Assembly: GCA_934636655.1 (NCBI GenBank)
Contig: CAKUAS010000008.1
Location: 1 to 64,000, forward strand
Origin: an uncultured Oscillospiraceae bacterium
GTDB lineage: Bacteria; Bacillota; Clostridia; Oscillospirales; Oscillospiraceae
Direction: 5' to 3'
DNA length: 64,000 bases
Of this stretch, positions 32,313-40,173 are shown piece after piece (the first letter of the stretch is position 1; each line of letters starts with the position of its first letter). The position numbers and the translations under genes were made by a program. The notes beneath the pieces are model-generated. The model was not told where the DNA came from. It searched no databases and saw nothing but the letters and a program-made list of their open reading frames with translations.

Positions 32313-33145
32313 GCGCCCACCTTCTTTCCGCGGCGGAACGCACGGCGGTTTTCGCGCGAGCGCTTTGCGTCACGCTCCTGCAGGAGGTTCATGAGCACCA
32401 TAACGATGAGTATCGCGGCAAACAGCAGCGTAAACAGCGCATAGATCTTCGGCTGCAGGGGCTTTTTGGTGTAGTTATATATCTCGACCGGCAGCGTCAC
32501 GAAGCGCGGACCGTAGACGAAATAGCTGATGACAAAATCGTCAAGGCTCATGGTGAAGGCCATAAGCGCGCCGGACACGATACCCGGCGTTATCTCGTGG
32601 ATAACGACCATGTAAAACGCCTGCCACGGCGTGCAGCCGAGATCGAGCGCGGCCTCGCGCAGATTGGGATCCATCTGCTTAAGCTTCGGCATGACCGAGA
32701 GGATGACATACGGCAGATTGAAGGTAATGTGCGCTATGAGAAGCGTCGCAAAGCCGAGGATGTTGTTTATCTTCATCATCGTTCCGACGAAGGCAAACAG
32801 CAGCGCGAGCGATACGCCAGTAACGATTTCTGGGTTAGTAAGCGGAATATTCGTAACGCCCATCGTGAAGCGGCGAAGGCGCGGTCCCATGGAATGTATG
32901 CCGAGGGCGGCACAGGTGCCGAGTATCGTTGCGAATATCGAGGACAGAAGCGCAACGATAACGGAGTTTAGCAGAAGCGGCAGCAGAACGCTGTCACGAA
33001 AGAGCTCAGAGTAGTTATCCAGCGTAAAGCCCTTGAACACCGCAATATCCATGCCGCTGTTGAATGAGCCGACGGCAAGGACGATCATCGGAATATAGAG
33101 AAACAGCAGGACGATGATGGTGAAAACCTTGTTGAAATTCTTCAC
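32309..33145 (-). CDS. potC: Polyamine ABC transporter permease PotC
   Basis: One of two membrane subunits; 278 residues with six hydrophobic segments. The EAA loop that docks to the ATPase is EAALDLGCTPWQAFYMVVIHEITPGI (about residues 183-208). The segment FTMSLDDFVISYFVYG is typical of PotC. Its start overlaps the potB stop by four bases. Confidence 0.93.
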   Translation of the reverse strand: MKNFNKVFTIIVLLFLYIPMIVLAVGSFNSGMDIAVFKGFTLDNYSELFRDSVLLPLLLNSVIVALLSSIFATILGTCAALGIHSMGPRLRRFTMGVTNIPLTNPEIVTGVSLALLFAFVGTMMKINNILGFATLLIAHITFNLPYVILSVMPKLKQMDPNLREAALDLGCTPWQAFYMVVIHEITPGIVSGALMAFTMSLDDFVISYFVYGPRFVTLPVEIYNYTKKPLQPKIYALFTLLFAAILIVMVLMNLLQERDAKRSRENRRAFRRGKKVGA

Positions 33146-33954
33146 AGCGTCACGACCTCCTCTTCCTCATCGCCGAAGCGGTTCATGACCCCGATGCAGA
33201 TGAATATCATCACCATCAGGATAAGGCTGAGCGCAGCGCCGAGGTTCGGGTTATACGCCGTTTTGAACTGGCTTTCGATAACGTCGCCGATGAGCGTCGT
33301 TCCCGACGAGCCGAGCTTCTGCGAGATATAAAACGTCGAAACGGCGGGCACGAACACCATCGTAAAGCCCGAGATTATGCCGGGCACGGACAGCGGCAGG
33401 ATAACGCGCTTAAACACGTTCACGCCGTTGCAGCCGAGGTCCTGCGCGGCCTCGATGAGTCGACGATCGATCTTCATGATGACCGTGTACAGCGGCATTA
33501 TCATGTACGGCAAATAGTTATACACCATGCCGAGCACGACGGCACCGTTATTGCGGATAAGCGGCAGGGGCTGGAGCCCGAGCGAGGTTATGAAGTTATT
33601 TATGATGCCGGTATCTTCAGTAAGCGCGACCCACGCGAGAGTACGCAGAAGGAAGCTTATGCACATCGGCAGCATTACAAGCATATACAGAAAGCGCTGT
33701 GTCGTCTCCTTGCAGTTTGCGATGAAATACGCCACGGGATAACCGATGACAATGCAGATGAGCGAGGAGATGAGCGCGAGCCATATGCTCTTTATGAGTA
33801 TCGGCATGTAATTGCCGAGATTTGTGATGTTTGCGAAGGTAAACTCGCCCGTGGCAGCGTCGGTGAACGCATAGTAGGCGACGATCGCAAGCGGCACTAT
33901 CGTAAACAGCGCCATCCATACGAGATACGGGGCCGCAAGAGCTTTATTCTTCAT
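33142..33954 (-). CDS. potB: Polyamine ABC transporter permease PotB
   Basis: The partner permease. The start at 33954 (270 aa) follows GGAGGG, which lies within the end of potA; an upstream in-frame start is less likely. Six hydrophobic segments are present. The EAA loop is EAAQDLGCNGVNVFKRVILPLSVPGI. TIVPLAIVAYYAF marks the first helix. Confidence 0.93.
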   Translation of the reverse strand: MKNKALAAPYLVWMALFTIVPLAIVAYYAFTDAATGEFTFANITNLGNYMPILIKSIWLALISSLICIVIGYPVAYFIANCKETTQRFLYMLVMLPMCISFLLRTLAWVALTEDTGIINNFITSLGLQPLPLIRNNGAVVLGMVYNYLPYMIMPLYTVIMKIDRRLIEAAQDLGCNGVNVFKRVILPLSVPGIISGFTMVFVPAVSTFYISQKLGSSGTTLIGDVIESQFKTAYNPNLGAALSLILMVMIFICIGVMNRFGDEEEEVVTL

Positions 33955-35110
33955 CTTTGCCGCCCTCCGAGGCCTCCTCACTCTCTTCGGCGTCTTCCGG
34001 ATAGAGGTCGGGGTCGTCCATCTCGTCGTACTCGGCGGAATAGGAGCTGTAGTCGCCGAACTGGCCGGAGTACTCGCTCTTATGCATGATGTGGATATCC
34101 TCAGGCTCGAGGCGAATACCGATATACGATCCGACCTCGTAGAAGTCGGTCGTCTGGATGAGCCACTTGAAGCCCTTGAAATCGACTATCGTATCATAAT
34201 GCACGCCCTTGAAGGTCACCGAGGTGACTGTTCCGCACAGATGTCCGTCATCGGGCGCGACGATGTCGATATCCTCGGGGCGGATAACGACGTCGACAGG
34301 CTCGTTCTTCTCAAAGCCGAAGTCAACGCATTTGAATTTGCGGCCGAAGAACTTGACCAGTCTGTCCTCGAGCATAACACCGTCGAGGATGTTGCTCTCG
34401 CCGATAAAGTCCGCAACGAAGGCATTTTTCGGCTCGTTGTAGATATCCTCGGGCGTACCGATCTGCTGGATGCGGCCCTTATCCATGACAACGACGGTGT
34501 CGGACATGGAAAGCGCCTCCTCCTGATCGTGAGTTACATATATAAAAGTGATGCCCATCGCCTGCTGGATACGCTTGAGCTCGTTCTGCATATCCTTGCG
34601 AAGACGCAGGTCGAGAGCGCCGAGCGGCTCGTCGAGCAGCAGCACCTTCGGACGGTTAACGAGGGCGCGCGCAATGGCGACACGCTGCTGCTGGCCGCCG
34701 GACAGCTGCGATACCTTGCGGTTTTCAAAACCCTTGAGGCTGACGATCTCGAGCATTTCGGTGACACGCTCGTCGATCTCCTCCTCCGGAAGCTTTGCAA
34801 GGCGCAATCCGAAAGCCACGTTTTCGTACACGTCGAGATGCGGAAACAGCGCGTACTTCTGGAAAACAGTGTTGACCTTACGTTTGTGAGGCGGGACATC
34901 ATTGATCCTCACGCCGTCAAAAAGCACGTCGCCGCCGGTGGGCTTTATAAAACCGCCGATGATCCTGAGAGTGGTGGTCTTGCCGCAGCCGGAGGGGCCT
35001 AAAAGCGTAAGGAATTCCTTATCATTAAAATACAGGTTAATATCGTCTAAAACGATCTCGTCGTCAAACGCCATTTGACAATTCACAAGGCGAATGAGTT
35101 CTTTGGACAT
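33944..35110 (-). CDS. potA: Polyamine ABC transporter ATPase PotA with acidic tail
   Basis: The 388 residues contain the ABC core: Walker A GPSGCGKTT (about 38-46), Q-loop FQKYALF, signature LSGGQQQR, Walker B VLLLDEPLGALD and the switch His in VTHDQEEAL. A TOBE regulatory domain follows (VVIRPEDIDIV). The last 40 or so residues, after HIMHKSEYSGQF, are strongly acidic (Asp/Glu/Ser/Tyr-rich), unlike standard PotA, and their role is unknown. It is first in the operon. Confidence 0.94.
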   Translation of the reverse strand: MSKELIRLVNCQMAFDDEIVLDDINLYFNDKEFLTLLGPSGCGKTTTLRIIGGFIKPTGGDVLFDGVRINDVPPHKRKVNTVFQKYALFPHLDVYENVAFGLRLAKLPEEEIDERVTEMLEIVSLKGFENRKVSQLSGGQQQRVAIARALVNRPKVLLLDEPLGALDLRLRKDMQNELKRIQQAMGITFIYVTHDQEEALSMSDTVVVMDKGRIQQIGTPEDIYNEPKNAFVADFIGESNILDGVMLEDRLVKFFGRKFKCVDFGFEKNEPVDVVIRPEDIDIVAPDDGHLCGTVTSVTFKGVHYDTIVDFKGFKWLIQTTDFYEVGSYIGIRLEPEDIHIMHKSEYSGQFGDYSSYSAEYDEMDDPDLYPEDAEESEEASEGGKDEE

Positions 35111-35152
35111 TTATCCTCCCCCATTTCATAAAAATAATAAAAAATATGAGAA

Positions 35153-35228
35153 AGGACACTGCGGACCTGCGTCCGGAGTGCCCTTTGCATCGTGAACAAT
35201 ATACATAATATGTCCCGGAAAGTCAACA
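35153..35228 (-). promoter_or_regulatory. pot promoter and leader hairpin
   Basis: Minus strand TTGACT (35228-35223), 17 bases, TATATT (35205-35200). In the leader a strong hairpin forms from AAAGGGCACTCCGGAC and GTCCGCAGTGTCCTTT (35187-35153), followed after five bases by ATTTTTTATT. This could be an attenuator or an RNA-stability element ahead of potA. Confidence 0.6.
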
Positions 35229-35255
35229 ACTTTCCGCATTTTTTGCGATAATTTT

Positions 35256-36233
35256 TCAAATACCGTCAAGACAGGTGATGCCAAAGTATTTTTCCGCAAA
35301 TTCAACGCTTTCGACGGTGAACGTTTTACCTCTTAAATACTCCAAAATACCGGCATCCGTCGGGAAGGCAAACTCGAGCTTATACGAATAAAGCGCCTGC
35401 CCCTTTTCGCCGAAATTTTTGTTGAAGCGCTCGCTGCCGTACTTCCCGTCGCCAAGAAGCGGCATACCGGCGTGAGCCATCTGTGCGCGTATCTGATGCG
35501 TGCGGCCTGTCAGGAGCCTGCACTCCATGAGCGAGAGCGCGCCCGATGTTTTTATAAGCCTGTACTCCGTAACGGCGGTCTTTGCGCCGGGCTCGGGGCG
35601 GTTTTTGACATAGACCTGATTTTTAGCCGCGTCCTTGAACAGATAATTCTCCAGTCTGCCACGCGGCTGCTTGGGCTTGCCCTGCACGGCGCAGAGATAA
35701 TATTTTTCGATCTCCCTGTCGCGGATCTTGTCGTTTAATATTCTCAGTGCTTCGGCGTTTTTCGCTGCGATCACTATGCCGCCGGTGTTGCGGTCGATGC
35801 GGTTGCAGAGCGCGGGAGCAAAGGAGTTTTCGCCCCTGGGGTCCCACTCGCCCTTCTGCGCGAGATAGGCCTGGATGTTTGCGATGAGCGTGTTATAATC
35901 CCACGCTCCGGCACTGTGACACAGTACGCCCGGCTTTTTATCGGCAAGCAGGATATTCTCGTCCTCATAGACGATGTTTATCCTCGGCTTTCCCACCTTG
36001 AGGTACGCGTTTTCCTCGCGCGGCTTTTCAAAAAACTCATCGTTTATGTAGAGGCTGAGCACGTCGCCCTCGTTAAGGCGCGTATCGCGCTTTGCGCCCT
36101 TGCCGTTAAGCTTTATGCGCTTTATCCTTATGTACTTTTGCAGCAGCGTTTCCGGCAGCAGCGGCACGGCCTTGCCGACAAAGCGGTCGAGCCGCTGACC
36201 TGCGTCGTTTCGCCTTACGGTCAGTTCCTTCAT
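35256..36233 (-). CDS. RluA-family 23S rRNA pseudouridine synthase
   Basis: Converts uridine to pseudouridine in rRNA (RluC/RluD-like). The 325 residues start with an S4 RNA-binding domain (MKELTVRRNDAGQRLDRFVG). The catalytic domain has the motif with the catalytic Asp, CNRIDRNTGGIVIAAK (HRLDxxTSG-type), and later LLTGRTHQIRAQMAHAGMPLLGDGKYG. The start at 36233 lies only seven bases from a TATAAT, so the message may be leaderless. No Shine-Dalgarno is visible. The upstream in-frame ATG at 36260 would lie ahead of this promoter. Confidence 0.92.
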   Translation of the reverse strand: MKELTVRRNDAGQRLDRFVGKAVPLLPETLLQKYIRIKRIKLNGKGAKRDTRLNEGDVLSLYINDEFFEKPREENAYLKVGKPRINIVYEDENILLADKKPGVLCHSAGAWDYNTLIANIQAYLAQKGEWDPRGENSFAPALCNRIDRNTGGIVIAAKNAEALRILNDKIRDREIEKYYLCAVQGKPKQPRGRLENYLFKDAAKNQVYVKNRPEPGAKTAVTEYRLIKTSGALSLMECRLLTGRTHQIRAQMAHAGMPLLGDGKYGSERFNKNFGEKGQALYSYKLEFAFPTDAGILEYLRGKTFTVESVEFAEKYFGITCLDGI

Positions 36234-36260
36234 ACGCGATATTATACACGCCGAAAACAT

Positions 36261-36295
36261 AAAAAATCAAGCCCCCGAAATTCTCGGGGGCTTGA
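36261..36295 (-). terminator. Terminator after the 27-residue peptide gene
   Basis: TCAAGCCCCCGA and TCGGGGGCTTGA pair around a five-base loop; TTTTTT follows on the minus strand. Confidence 0.9.
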
Positions 36296-36313
36296 CACTA
36301 TATTCATACTCAA

Positions 36314-36397
36314 TTAAGCCTTCTGCATGCCCTTAACGGTCATCCAAACCATGCCGGTGAGATATGCTGCTCCGAAAATACCGATACCTGCTAACAT
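36314..36397 (-). CDS. Free-standing 27-residue membrane peptide
   Basis: AAAGGAGCACAAAGCA leads to an ATG at 36397. The product is MLAGIGIFGAAYLTGMVWMT followed by VKGMQKA: one hydrophobic helix with a short basic tail. The gene has its own ribosome site, a stop and, 19 bases later, a strong terminator, so it behaves as a complete transcription unit. Its size and shape recall small accessory subunits of membrane transporters (for example the small partners of NSS carriers), but no homologue is recognised. It is too short for usual gene calling. Confidence 0.65.
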   Translation of the reverse strand: MLAGIGIFGAAYLTGMVWMTVKGMQKA

Positions 36398-36416
36398 TGC
36401 TTTGTGCTCCTTTCAA

Positions 36417-36775
36417 ATTTAGGCCTTGAGTTTATTTCCTCTTTGCATTTTTCATTATAGTCATTCCGCCGAGAAAATCAACTGTTTTTCACAAAAACGA
36501 GTTTTGCTTTTTGTGAAAGTTGCACAATAAAATGTATTTTGCAGCCTCATTTTGAAAACTTGCAGAATGGCTTTTGCATGTATTTTGCAGTTTGCATAAT
36601 GCAATGCTTCATTATTCGTTTTACGGCTTTGGCAGCTCGCAAAGGCTCAATTTTTGCAAGTTTGCATGCGTCTGCGATGCAAAAACGGCGCTTTAAATGA
36701 AACTCGGCTTGCATTTATCTGCGATTTAGCGGCTGCAAAAACTGCAAAGTTGCTCGTGCCGCAAGCCTATAATGC
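36417..36775. other. TGCA-rich intergenic region
   Basis: No gene is supported on either strand. By eye there are about fourteen TGCA tetramers in 300 bases, mostly inside TTTTGCA or TGCAAAA words, far above chance. They follow no fixed spacing. Similar but weaker enrichment occurs in other non-coding parts of the window. Confidence 0.6.
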
Positions 36776-36807
36776 AAAAACACGGCGGTGAAAACCGCCG
36801 CGTTTAT
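36776..36807 (-). terminator. Terminator of the XRE regulator gene
   Basis: CGGCGGT, loop GAAA, ACCGCCG, with a T-run on the minus strand. It lies about 85 bases after the stop. Confidence 0.7.
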
Positions 36808-36890
36808 TAAGATGTATTAAGAATTTCGTTAAAACAGCACAGCCGCGGATAAGTTCTGCGCAAAAATGAATGCGATTTTGCTCCGCGCGC

Positions 36891-37577
36891 TTATTGCGGC
36901 GTGCACGAAGCATCGCTCTGCGATGCATTTTCCGGCTTTTTGAGCGAAAATCCCGCCAACGCCGCGCCGAGCACGACATAGACCCAGGGGTAATATATGT
37001 TCATATAATAGAAGAACCTCGCATATGACCACACAAAACCATATGTAGCGCTGAAAAATCCCAGTACAGCGAGCGATAAACCTATATAAGCTGCCACAGT
37101 GAACACTATTACTGCGATTTTCACTATGCGAGTCCACTTAGATATTAATGGCTTGCCCTTGAAAGCAAGCAGGGCTACATTCACTATAGTGTAGCCAAAA
37201 AGTATCCTTACCGTCGTTTTAAGTATCAGCTCTTCAATCGCAAGCGGCCAAACGATGAATGTCGCCCATTTATATGCCGTAAGCTCCCTGCGCAAATACA
37301 GTTCAAGCGCCCACAGTGCTGCTGCCACGACGGCAAGGATCACGGCGCTTATTATCCTGCGCTTGCGGTCATCGATGGGTCTGCCGTAGAAAACCGTGTT
37401 CGCGTCCGCATCCAGCACCTCGGCTATGCGCAGGATCATATCAACGTCCGGGCGCGTTTTGCCCGTCTCGTAATTTGAAACGGTCTGCCGCGTCACGAAC
37501 AGCCGCGCGGCCAGCTCCTCCTGCGTGAGACCTTTGCTCTCGCGCAGGTCGCGTATGTTCTTTCCTATGTCTCGCAT
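36891..37577 (-). CDS. XRE-family regulator with membrane domain
   Basis: The start at 37577 follows GAGGTGAT (228 aa). An N-terminal helix-turn-helix (IGKNIRDLRESKGLTQEELAARLFVTRQTVSNYETGKTRPD, residues 4-44) is followed by a short linker and four or five hydrophobic segments (about 70-215). This is a membrane-bound transcription factor; the signal sensed is unknown. It is monocistronic and ends in a terminator. Confidence 0.88.
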   Translation of the reverse strand: MRDIGKNIRDLRESKGLTQEELAARLFVTRQTVSNYETGKTRPDVDMILRIAEVLDADANTVFYGRPIDDRKRRIISAVILAVVAAALWALELYLRRELTAYKWATFIVWPLAIEELILKTTVRILFGYTIVNVALLAFKGKPLISKWTRIVKIAVIVFTVAAYIGLSLAVLGFFSATYGFVWSYARFFYYMNIYYPWVYVVLGAALAGFSLKKPENASQSDASCTPQ

Positions 37578-37682
37578 GTCATCACCTCGGTCTAAACGTA
37601 GCATGAAACGCCAAATTTGTCACGCAAGAATGCTTTTACACATAAAAAATCAGCCGCGCAATGGCGACTGATGATAATATTC

Positions 37683-38126
37683 CTATTTTCTTCTGCGTGA
37701 GCGGCCGCGGTCGGCATACATTCGATTGTCCGCAATGCGGCTGTCGGAATCCTTCATGAACTGCTTGAGCTTATCCTCGAAGGCCTGATCCTCCGTGGGC
37801 GCAGCGGCCTGACCGGTCGGCTGATGGGTTTGCTGCGGTCTCGGCGCGGCAGGGCGCTGCTGCGCAGGCGCGCGCTTTCGCGGTGCTTCCGGAGCTTCCT
37901 CGGCGCGCTTTATAGAGAGATTTATCTTATCTCCGTTTATGCCGATGACCTTGACCTTAACAGTCTGACCGACACTGACAAACTGAGCAACGTCGCTGAC
38001 AAAAGTGTTTGCGATCTCGGAAATATGCACGAGACCGCTCTTGCCTCCGGGCAGATTGACAAAAGCGCCGAACTTTGTTACGCCGCTTATCTTGCCTTCC
38101 AGCACCGCTCCCACTTCAGGCTGCAT
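37683..38126 (-). CDS. S1-domain RNA-binding protein (YabR-like)
   Basis: Residues 1-70 form an S1 domain: VGAVLEGKISGVTKFGAFVNLPGGKSGLVHISEIANTFV and VKVKVIGINGDKINLSIKRA. A low-complexity Pro/Gln/Ala linker and a charged tail with a basic end (DRGRSRRRK) follow. In Bacilli and Clostridia this gene follows divIC in the yab operon, as here (three-base gap). Its function is not established; general RNA binding is expected. Confidence 0.88.
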   Translation of the reverse strand: MQPEVGAVLEGKISGVTKFGAFVNLPGGKSGLVHISEIANTFVSDVAQFVSVGQTVKVKVIGINGDKINLSIKRAEEAPEAPRKRAPAQQRPAAPRPQQTHQPTGQAAAPTEDQAFEDKLKQFMKDSDSRIADNRMYADRGRSRRRK

Positions 38127-38129
38127 ATT

Positions 38130-38402
38130 TTATCCCCTTATATCTCTAAATATCTTTTCATCCGAGCCGATTAGTTTCAGCCGGTGTTTTGCCAAGCGCT
38201 CTATTCCGTCATCGGTATCGATATCCTGCATCTGCTCTTCAAGATATGCGCTATCTGTTTGTGCCTGCCGGATCTCCGCCTGCAGAGCGCTTGTCTGCTC
38301 CATTGCGTCGGCGAGGTCGCGCTTGAGGCTCACCAGGTTCAGAATAGCATATACGGCAAGCATCGTCAATGCCAGACCGATGATCGTCGTCGATTTTTTC
38401 AT
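38130..38402 (-). CDS. divIC: FtsB/DivIC-like septum formation protein
   Basis: A 90-residue bitopic protein: one N-terminal membrane helix (TTIIGLALTMLAVYAILNLV) and a coiled coil (residues 25-65, LKRDLADAMEQTSALQAEIRQ). The C-terminal DGIERLAKHRLKLIGSDEKIF is the typical end of FtsB/DivIC. It bridges FtsL and the septal synthases. The whole first half lies inside the 3' end of yabQ in another frame. Confidence 0.9.
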   Translation of the reverse strand: MKKSTTIIGLALTMLAVYAILNLVSLKRDLADAMEQTSALQAEIRQAQTDSAYLEEQMQDIDTDDGIERLAKHRLKLIGSDEKIFRDIRG

Positions 38403-38832
38403 CCTGCTCCGCTTTTCTCCTTTTGCTGCTTTGTTTTTTCATTGTATACCAGTTAAAGGCTTTTGAAAAGCATTTTTTGACGGTATCGGCAAGTTTTTTT
38501 ATAAATTTCCTCAGCGGAGAAAAAAATTTGGCCGTAAAGCCTGTCAGGCGGGCAAAAACGGGCAGTATCACAGGACTCAGCAGAGCCATATATGCCGCAA
38601 AGCCGGCAGCCGCAGCGCAAAACATGAATATGTGCAGTCCACCCTGACCAATGTCCATGCCGAGCGTGAACAGTGCTAAAAGTAATACGGCGCAAAACAG
38701 TGCGTCGAGCGCCGCATTTTTTCGTACTTCACGGCGCAGCGCACGAAGAGCGTCATAGCCAAGGCCAAGGGCGAAACCTGTCAGTACGGACACGGCAAGC
38801 TGCGCGAGCTGAAGCGAAACATCAACGTGCAT
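38251..38832 (-). CDS. yabQ: Spore cortex biosynthesis protein YabQ, with long overlap into divIC
   Basis: The YabQ family is recognised by position and by four or so hydrophobic segments (SVLTGFALGLGYDALRALRR, LDALFCAVLLLALFTLG). The ATG abuts the yabP stop exactly. Normally yabQ ends before divIC. Here the frame remains open for a further 152 bases into divIC, adding about 50 charged, Arg/Asp-rich residues (193 in total). Either this is a real overlap, or a stop was lost by mutation or sequence error. The first 140 residues are the conserved part. Confidence 0.85.
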   Translation of the reverse strand: MHVDVSLQLAQLAVSVLTGFALGLGYDALRALRREVRKNAALDALFCAVLLLALFTLGMDIGQGGLHIFMFCAAAAGFAAYMALLSPVILPVFARLTGFTAKFFSPLRKFIKKLADTVKKCFSKAFNWYTMKKQSSKRRKAEQDEKIDDDHRSGIDDACRICYSEPGEPQARPRRRNGADKRSAGGDPAGTNR

Positions 38833-39117
38833 TTATCCGAAAAGCTTCTGCCAGAAGCCGCCCGAGGGCGCTTTATCCTCGTAGCTCAGCTCGCTTATGC
38901 TGCCCTCGACGCTCAGCTGCCCGATGTCAAGGCTTATCTTGCCTATGTGCAGTCCGCTGCCGCGCACGATGAGGTCTCCCCTGCTCGTGTTCATGACGAT
39001 CACGTTCTCGTCAAAGCTCTCAACATCCTCAACTCCCGTGACATTGAGTTTTGTCCTGTCCTCCATGCTTATGCTGTGAGCTTTCCCGGTCTGCTGCTGT
39101 TTTTCCTCATATGCCAT
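38833..39117 (-). CDS. yabP: Sporulation protein YabP
   Basis: Required for spore cortex formation under sigma-E in Bacillus. The start at 39117 follows GGAGGG (94 aa). The YabP motif MEDRTKLNVTGVEDVESFDENVIVMNTSRGDLIVRGSGLHIGKISLDIGQLSVEG fills the protein. Operon order yabP-yabQ-divIC-S1 is the standard one. Confidence 0.93.
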   Translation of the reverse strand: MAYEEKQQQTGKAHSISMEDRTKLNVTGVEDVESFDENVIVMNTSRGDLIVRGSGLHIGKISLDIGQLSVEGSISELSYEDKAPSGGFWQKLFG

Positions 39118-39161
39118 GCTATACCCTCCTTTTTTGTACAAGCATATGAGCGTACAGCATA

Positions 39162-39200
39162 AAAAATGCACTCCGGGCCGACTGAGCCTAGAGTGCATTT
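39162..39200 (-). terminator. Terminator of the twelve-gene run
   Basis: AAAATGCACTC and GAGTGCATTTT pair; the hairpin includes the last 13 bases of the DUF523 gene. Confidence 0.6.
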
Positions 39201-39616
39201 TCGTCTATTATCTTAATGCCGTGCGCTTTCAGGAGTTCGGCGGTGATGCCGTCGCCGTGAACGAGCGCTCCCGTAAACGTACCGTCGTAGATAGTGCCGC
39301 TGCCGCAGGACGGGCTGTTTGCCTTGAGTATCGCGGTCTTCACCCCGAAAAGCCGCGCGAGATAAAGCGCGGCCGCAGCTCCCTTACGAAACGGCTCTGT
39401 CACGTCCGCGCCGGTTTTTGATACGACCTTATCGCCAAGCCGCTCGGACGGGGTGCGCGGCGTTGTAAGTCCGCCGTAGCACTCGGGGCACACGGGAATG
39501 AGCTCATATTTTTCCGTGAGCTTTTCTATCGTATCCTCCGGCAGGCGATTATTGCCGCCGTCATATTTACAGTCAACGCCCAACAGGCAGGCAGATATCA
39601 ATACTCTTTCCTTCAT
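39188..39616 (-). CDS. DUF523 family protein, 142 aa
   Basis: Cysteine-rich small protein with the family hallmarks ISACLLGVDCKYDGGNN, PVCPECYGGLTTPRTPSE, and ILKANSPSCGSGTIYDG. The conserved cysteines suggest metal or iron-sulfur binding, but the role of DUF523 is unknown. It overlaps the rhomboid gene by four bases and is the last gene of the run. Confidence 0.93.
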   Translation of the reverse strand: MKERVLISACLLGVDCKYDGGNNRLPEDTIEKLTEKYELIPVCPECYGGLTTPRTPSERLGDKVVSKTGADVTEPFRKGAAAALYLARLFGVKTAILKANSPSCGSGTIYDGTFTGALVHGDGITAELLKAHGIKIIDENAL

Positions 39617-40173
39617 CGTTTTCTAAGCCCCAGCACGGCGCCGCAGATGCCACCGATGATATGCGTAAGCTGGGAAACATTATCCTTGAGCATAACTCCG
39701 TCAACTATCTCGCTTCCGAGGTATAGGATGAGCACAAGGATAAGCGTTATGGGTATGCGGCCGTCACGCATTCCGGCAAGAGAGGCCATGACTATCATCA
39801 TGAACACAATGCCGGACGCACCCATAAGCATCGATCCCGGAAACAGGAACCAGTATACAAGTCCGGATACGAGCGCCGTTATGACGATGGCGCTTAAAAG
39901 GTTGCGGCTGCCGTACTTCTCCTCAAGCCCCGGACCGACGACGAGTATCATCATCATATTGCCGATGTAATGATCATAGTCGACATGGCCGAGAACATGC
40001 AGAAAAAAACGCGGATATGTCAGTATATCAGACAGCGACGAGTGCCAGACGCTGAAAAGATATGTATCCGTCCAACCGTTTGTGAGCTTGCCGAGCAGCA
40101 GCGCAAGGAGTGATACGAGCGCAAATGTAAGCGTCACGGGGGCGTTATATTGAAGTCTGAACAGTCTTTTCAT
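39613..40173 (-). CDS. Rhomboid family intramembrane serine protease
   Basis: A 186-residue polytopic protein with about six hydrophobic segments. The catalytic serine is in LMGASGIVFMM (GxSG) and the His in THIIGGICGAVLG near the end. A HVDYDHYIGNMMMI segment matches the HxxxN helix. The protein lies within the run and overlaps both neighbours by four bases. Its substrates are unknown. Confidence 0.9.
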   Translation of the reverse strand: MKRLFRLQYNAPVTLTFALVSLLALLLGKLTNGWTDTYLFSVWHSSLSDILTYPRFFLHVLGHVDYDHYIGNMMMILVVGPGLEEKYGSRNLLSAIVITALVSGLVYWFLFPGSMLMGASGIVFMMIVMASLAGMRDGRIPITLILVLILYLGSEIVDGVMLKDNVSQLTHIIGGICGAVLGLRKR

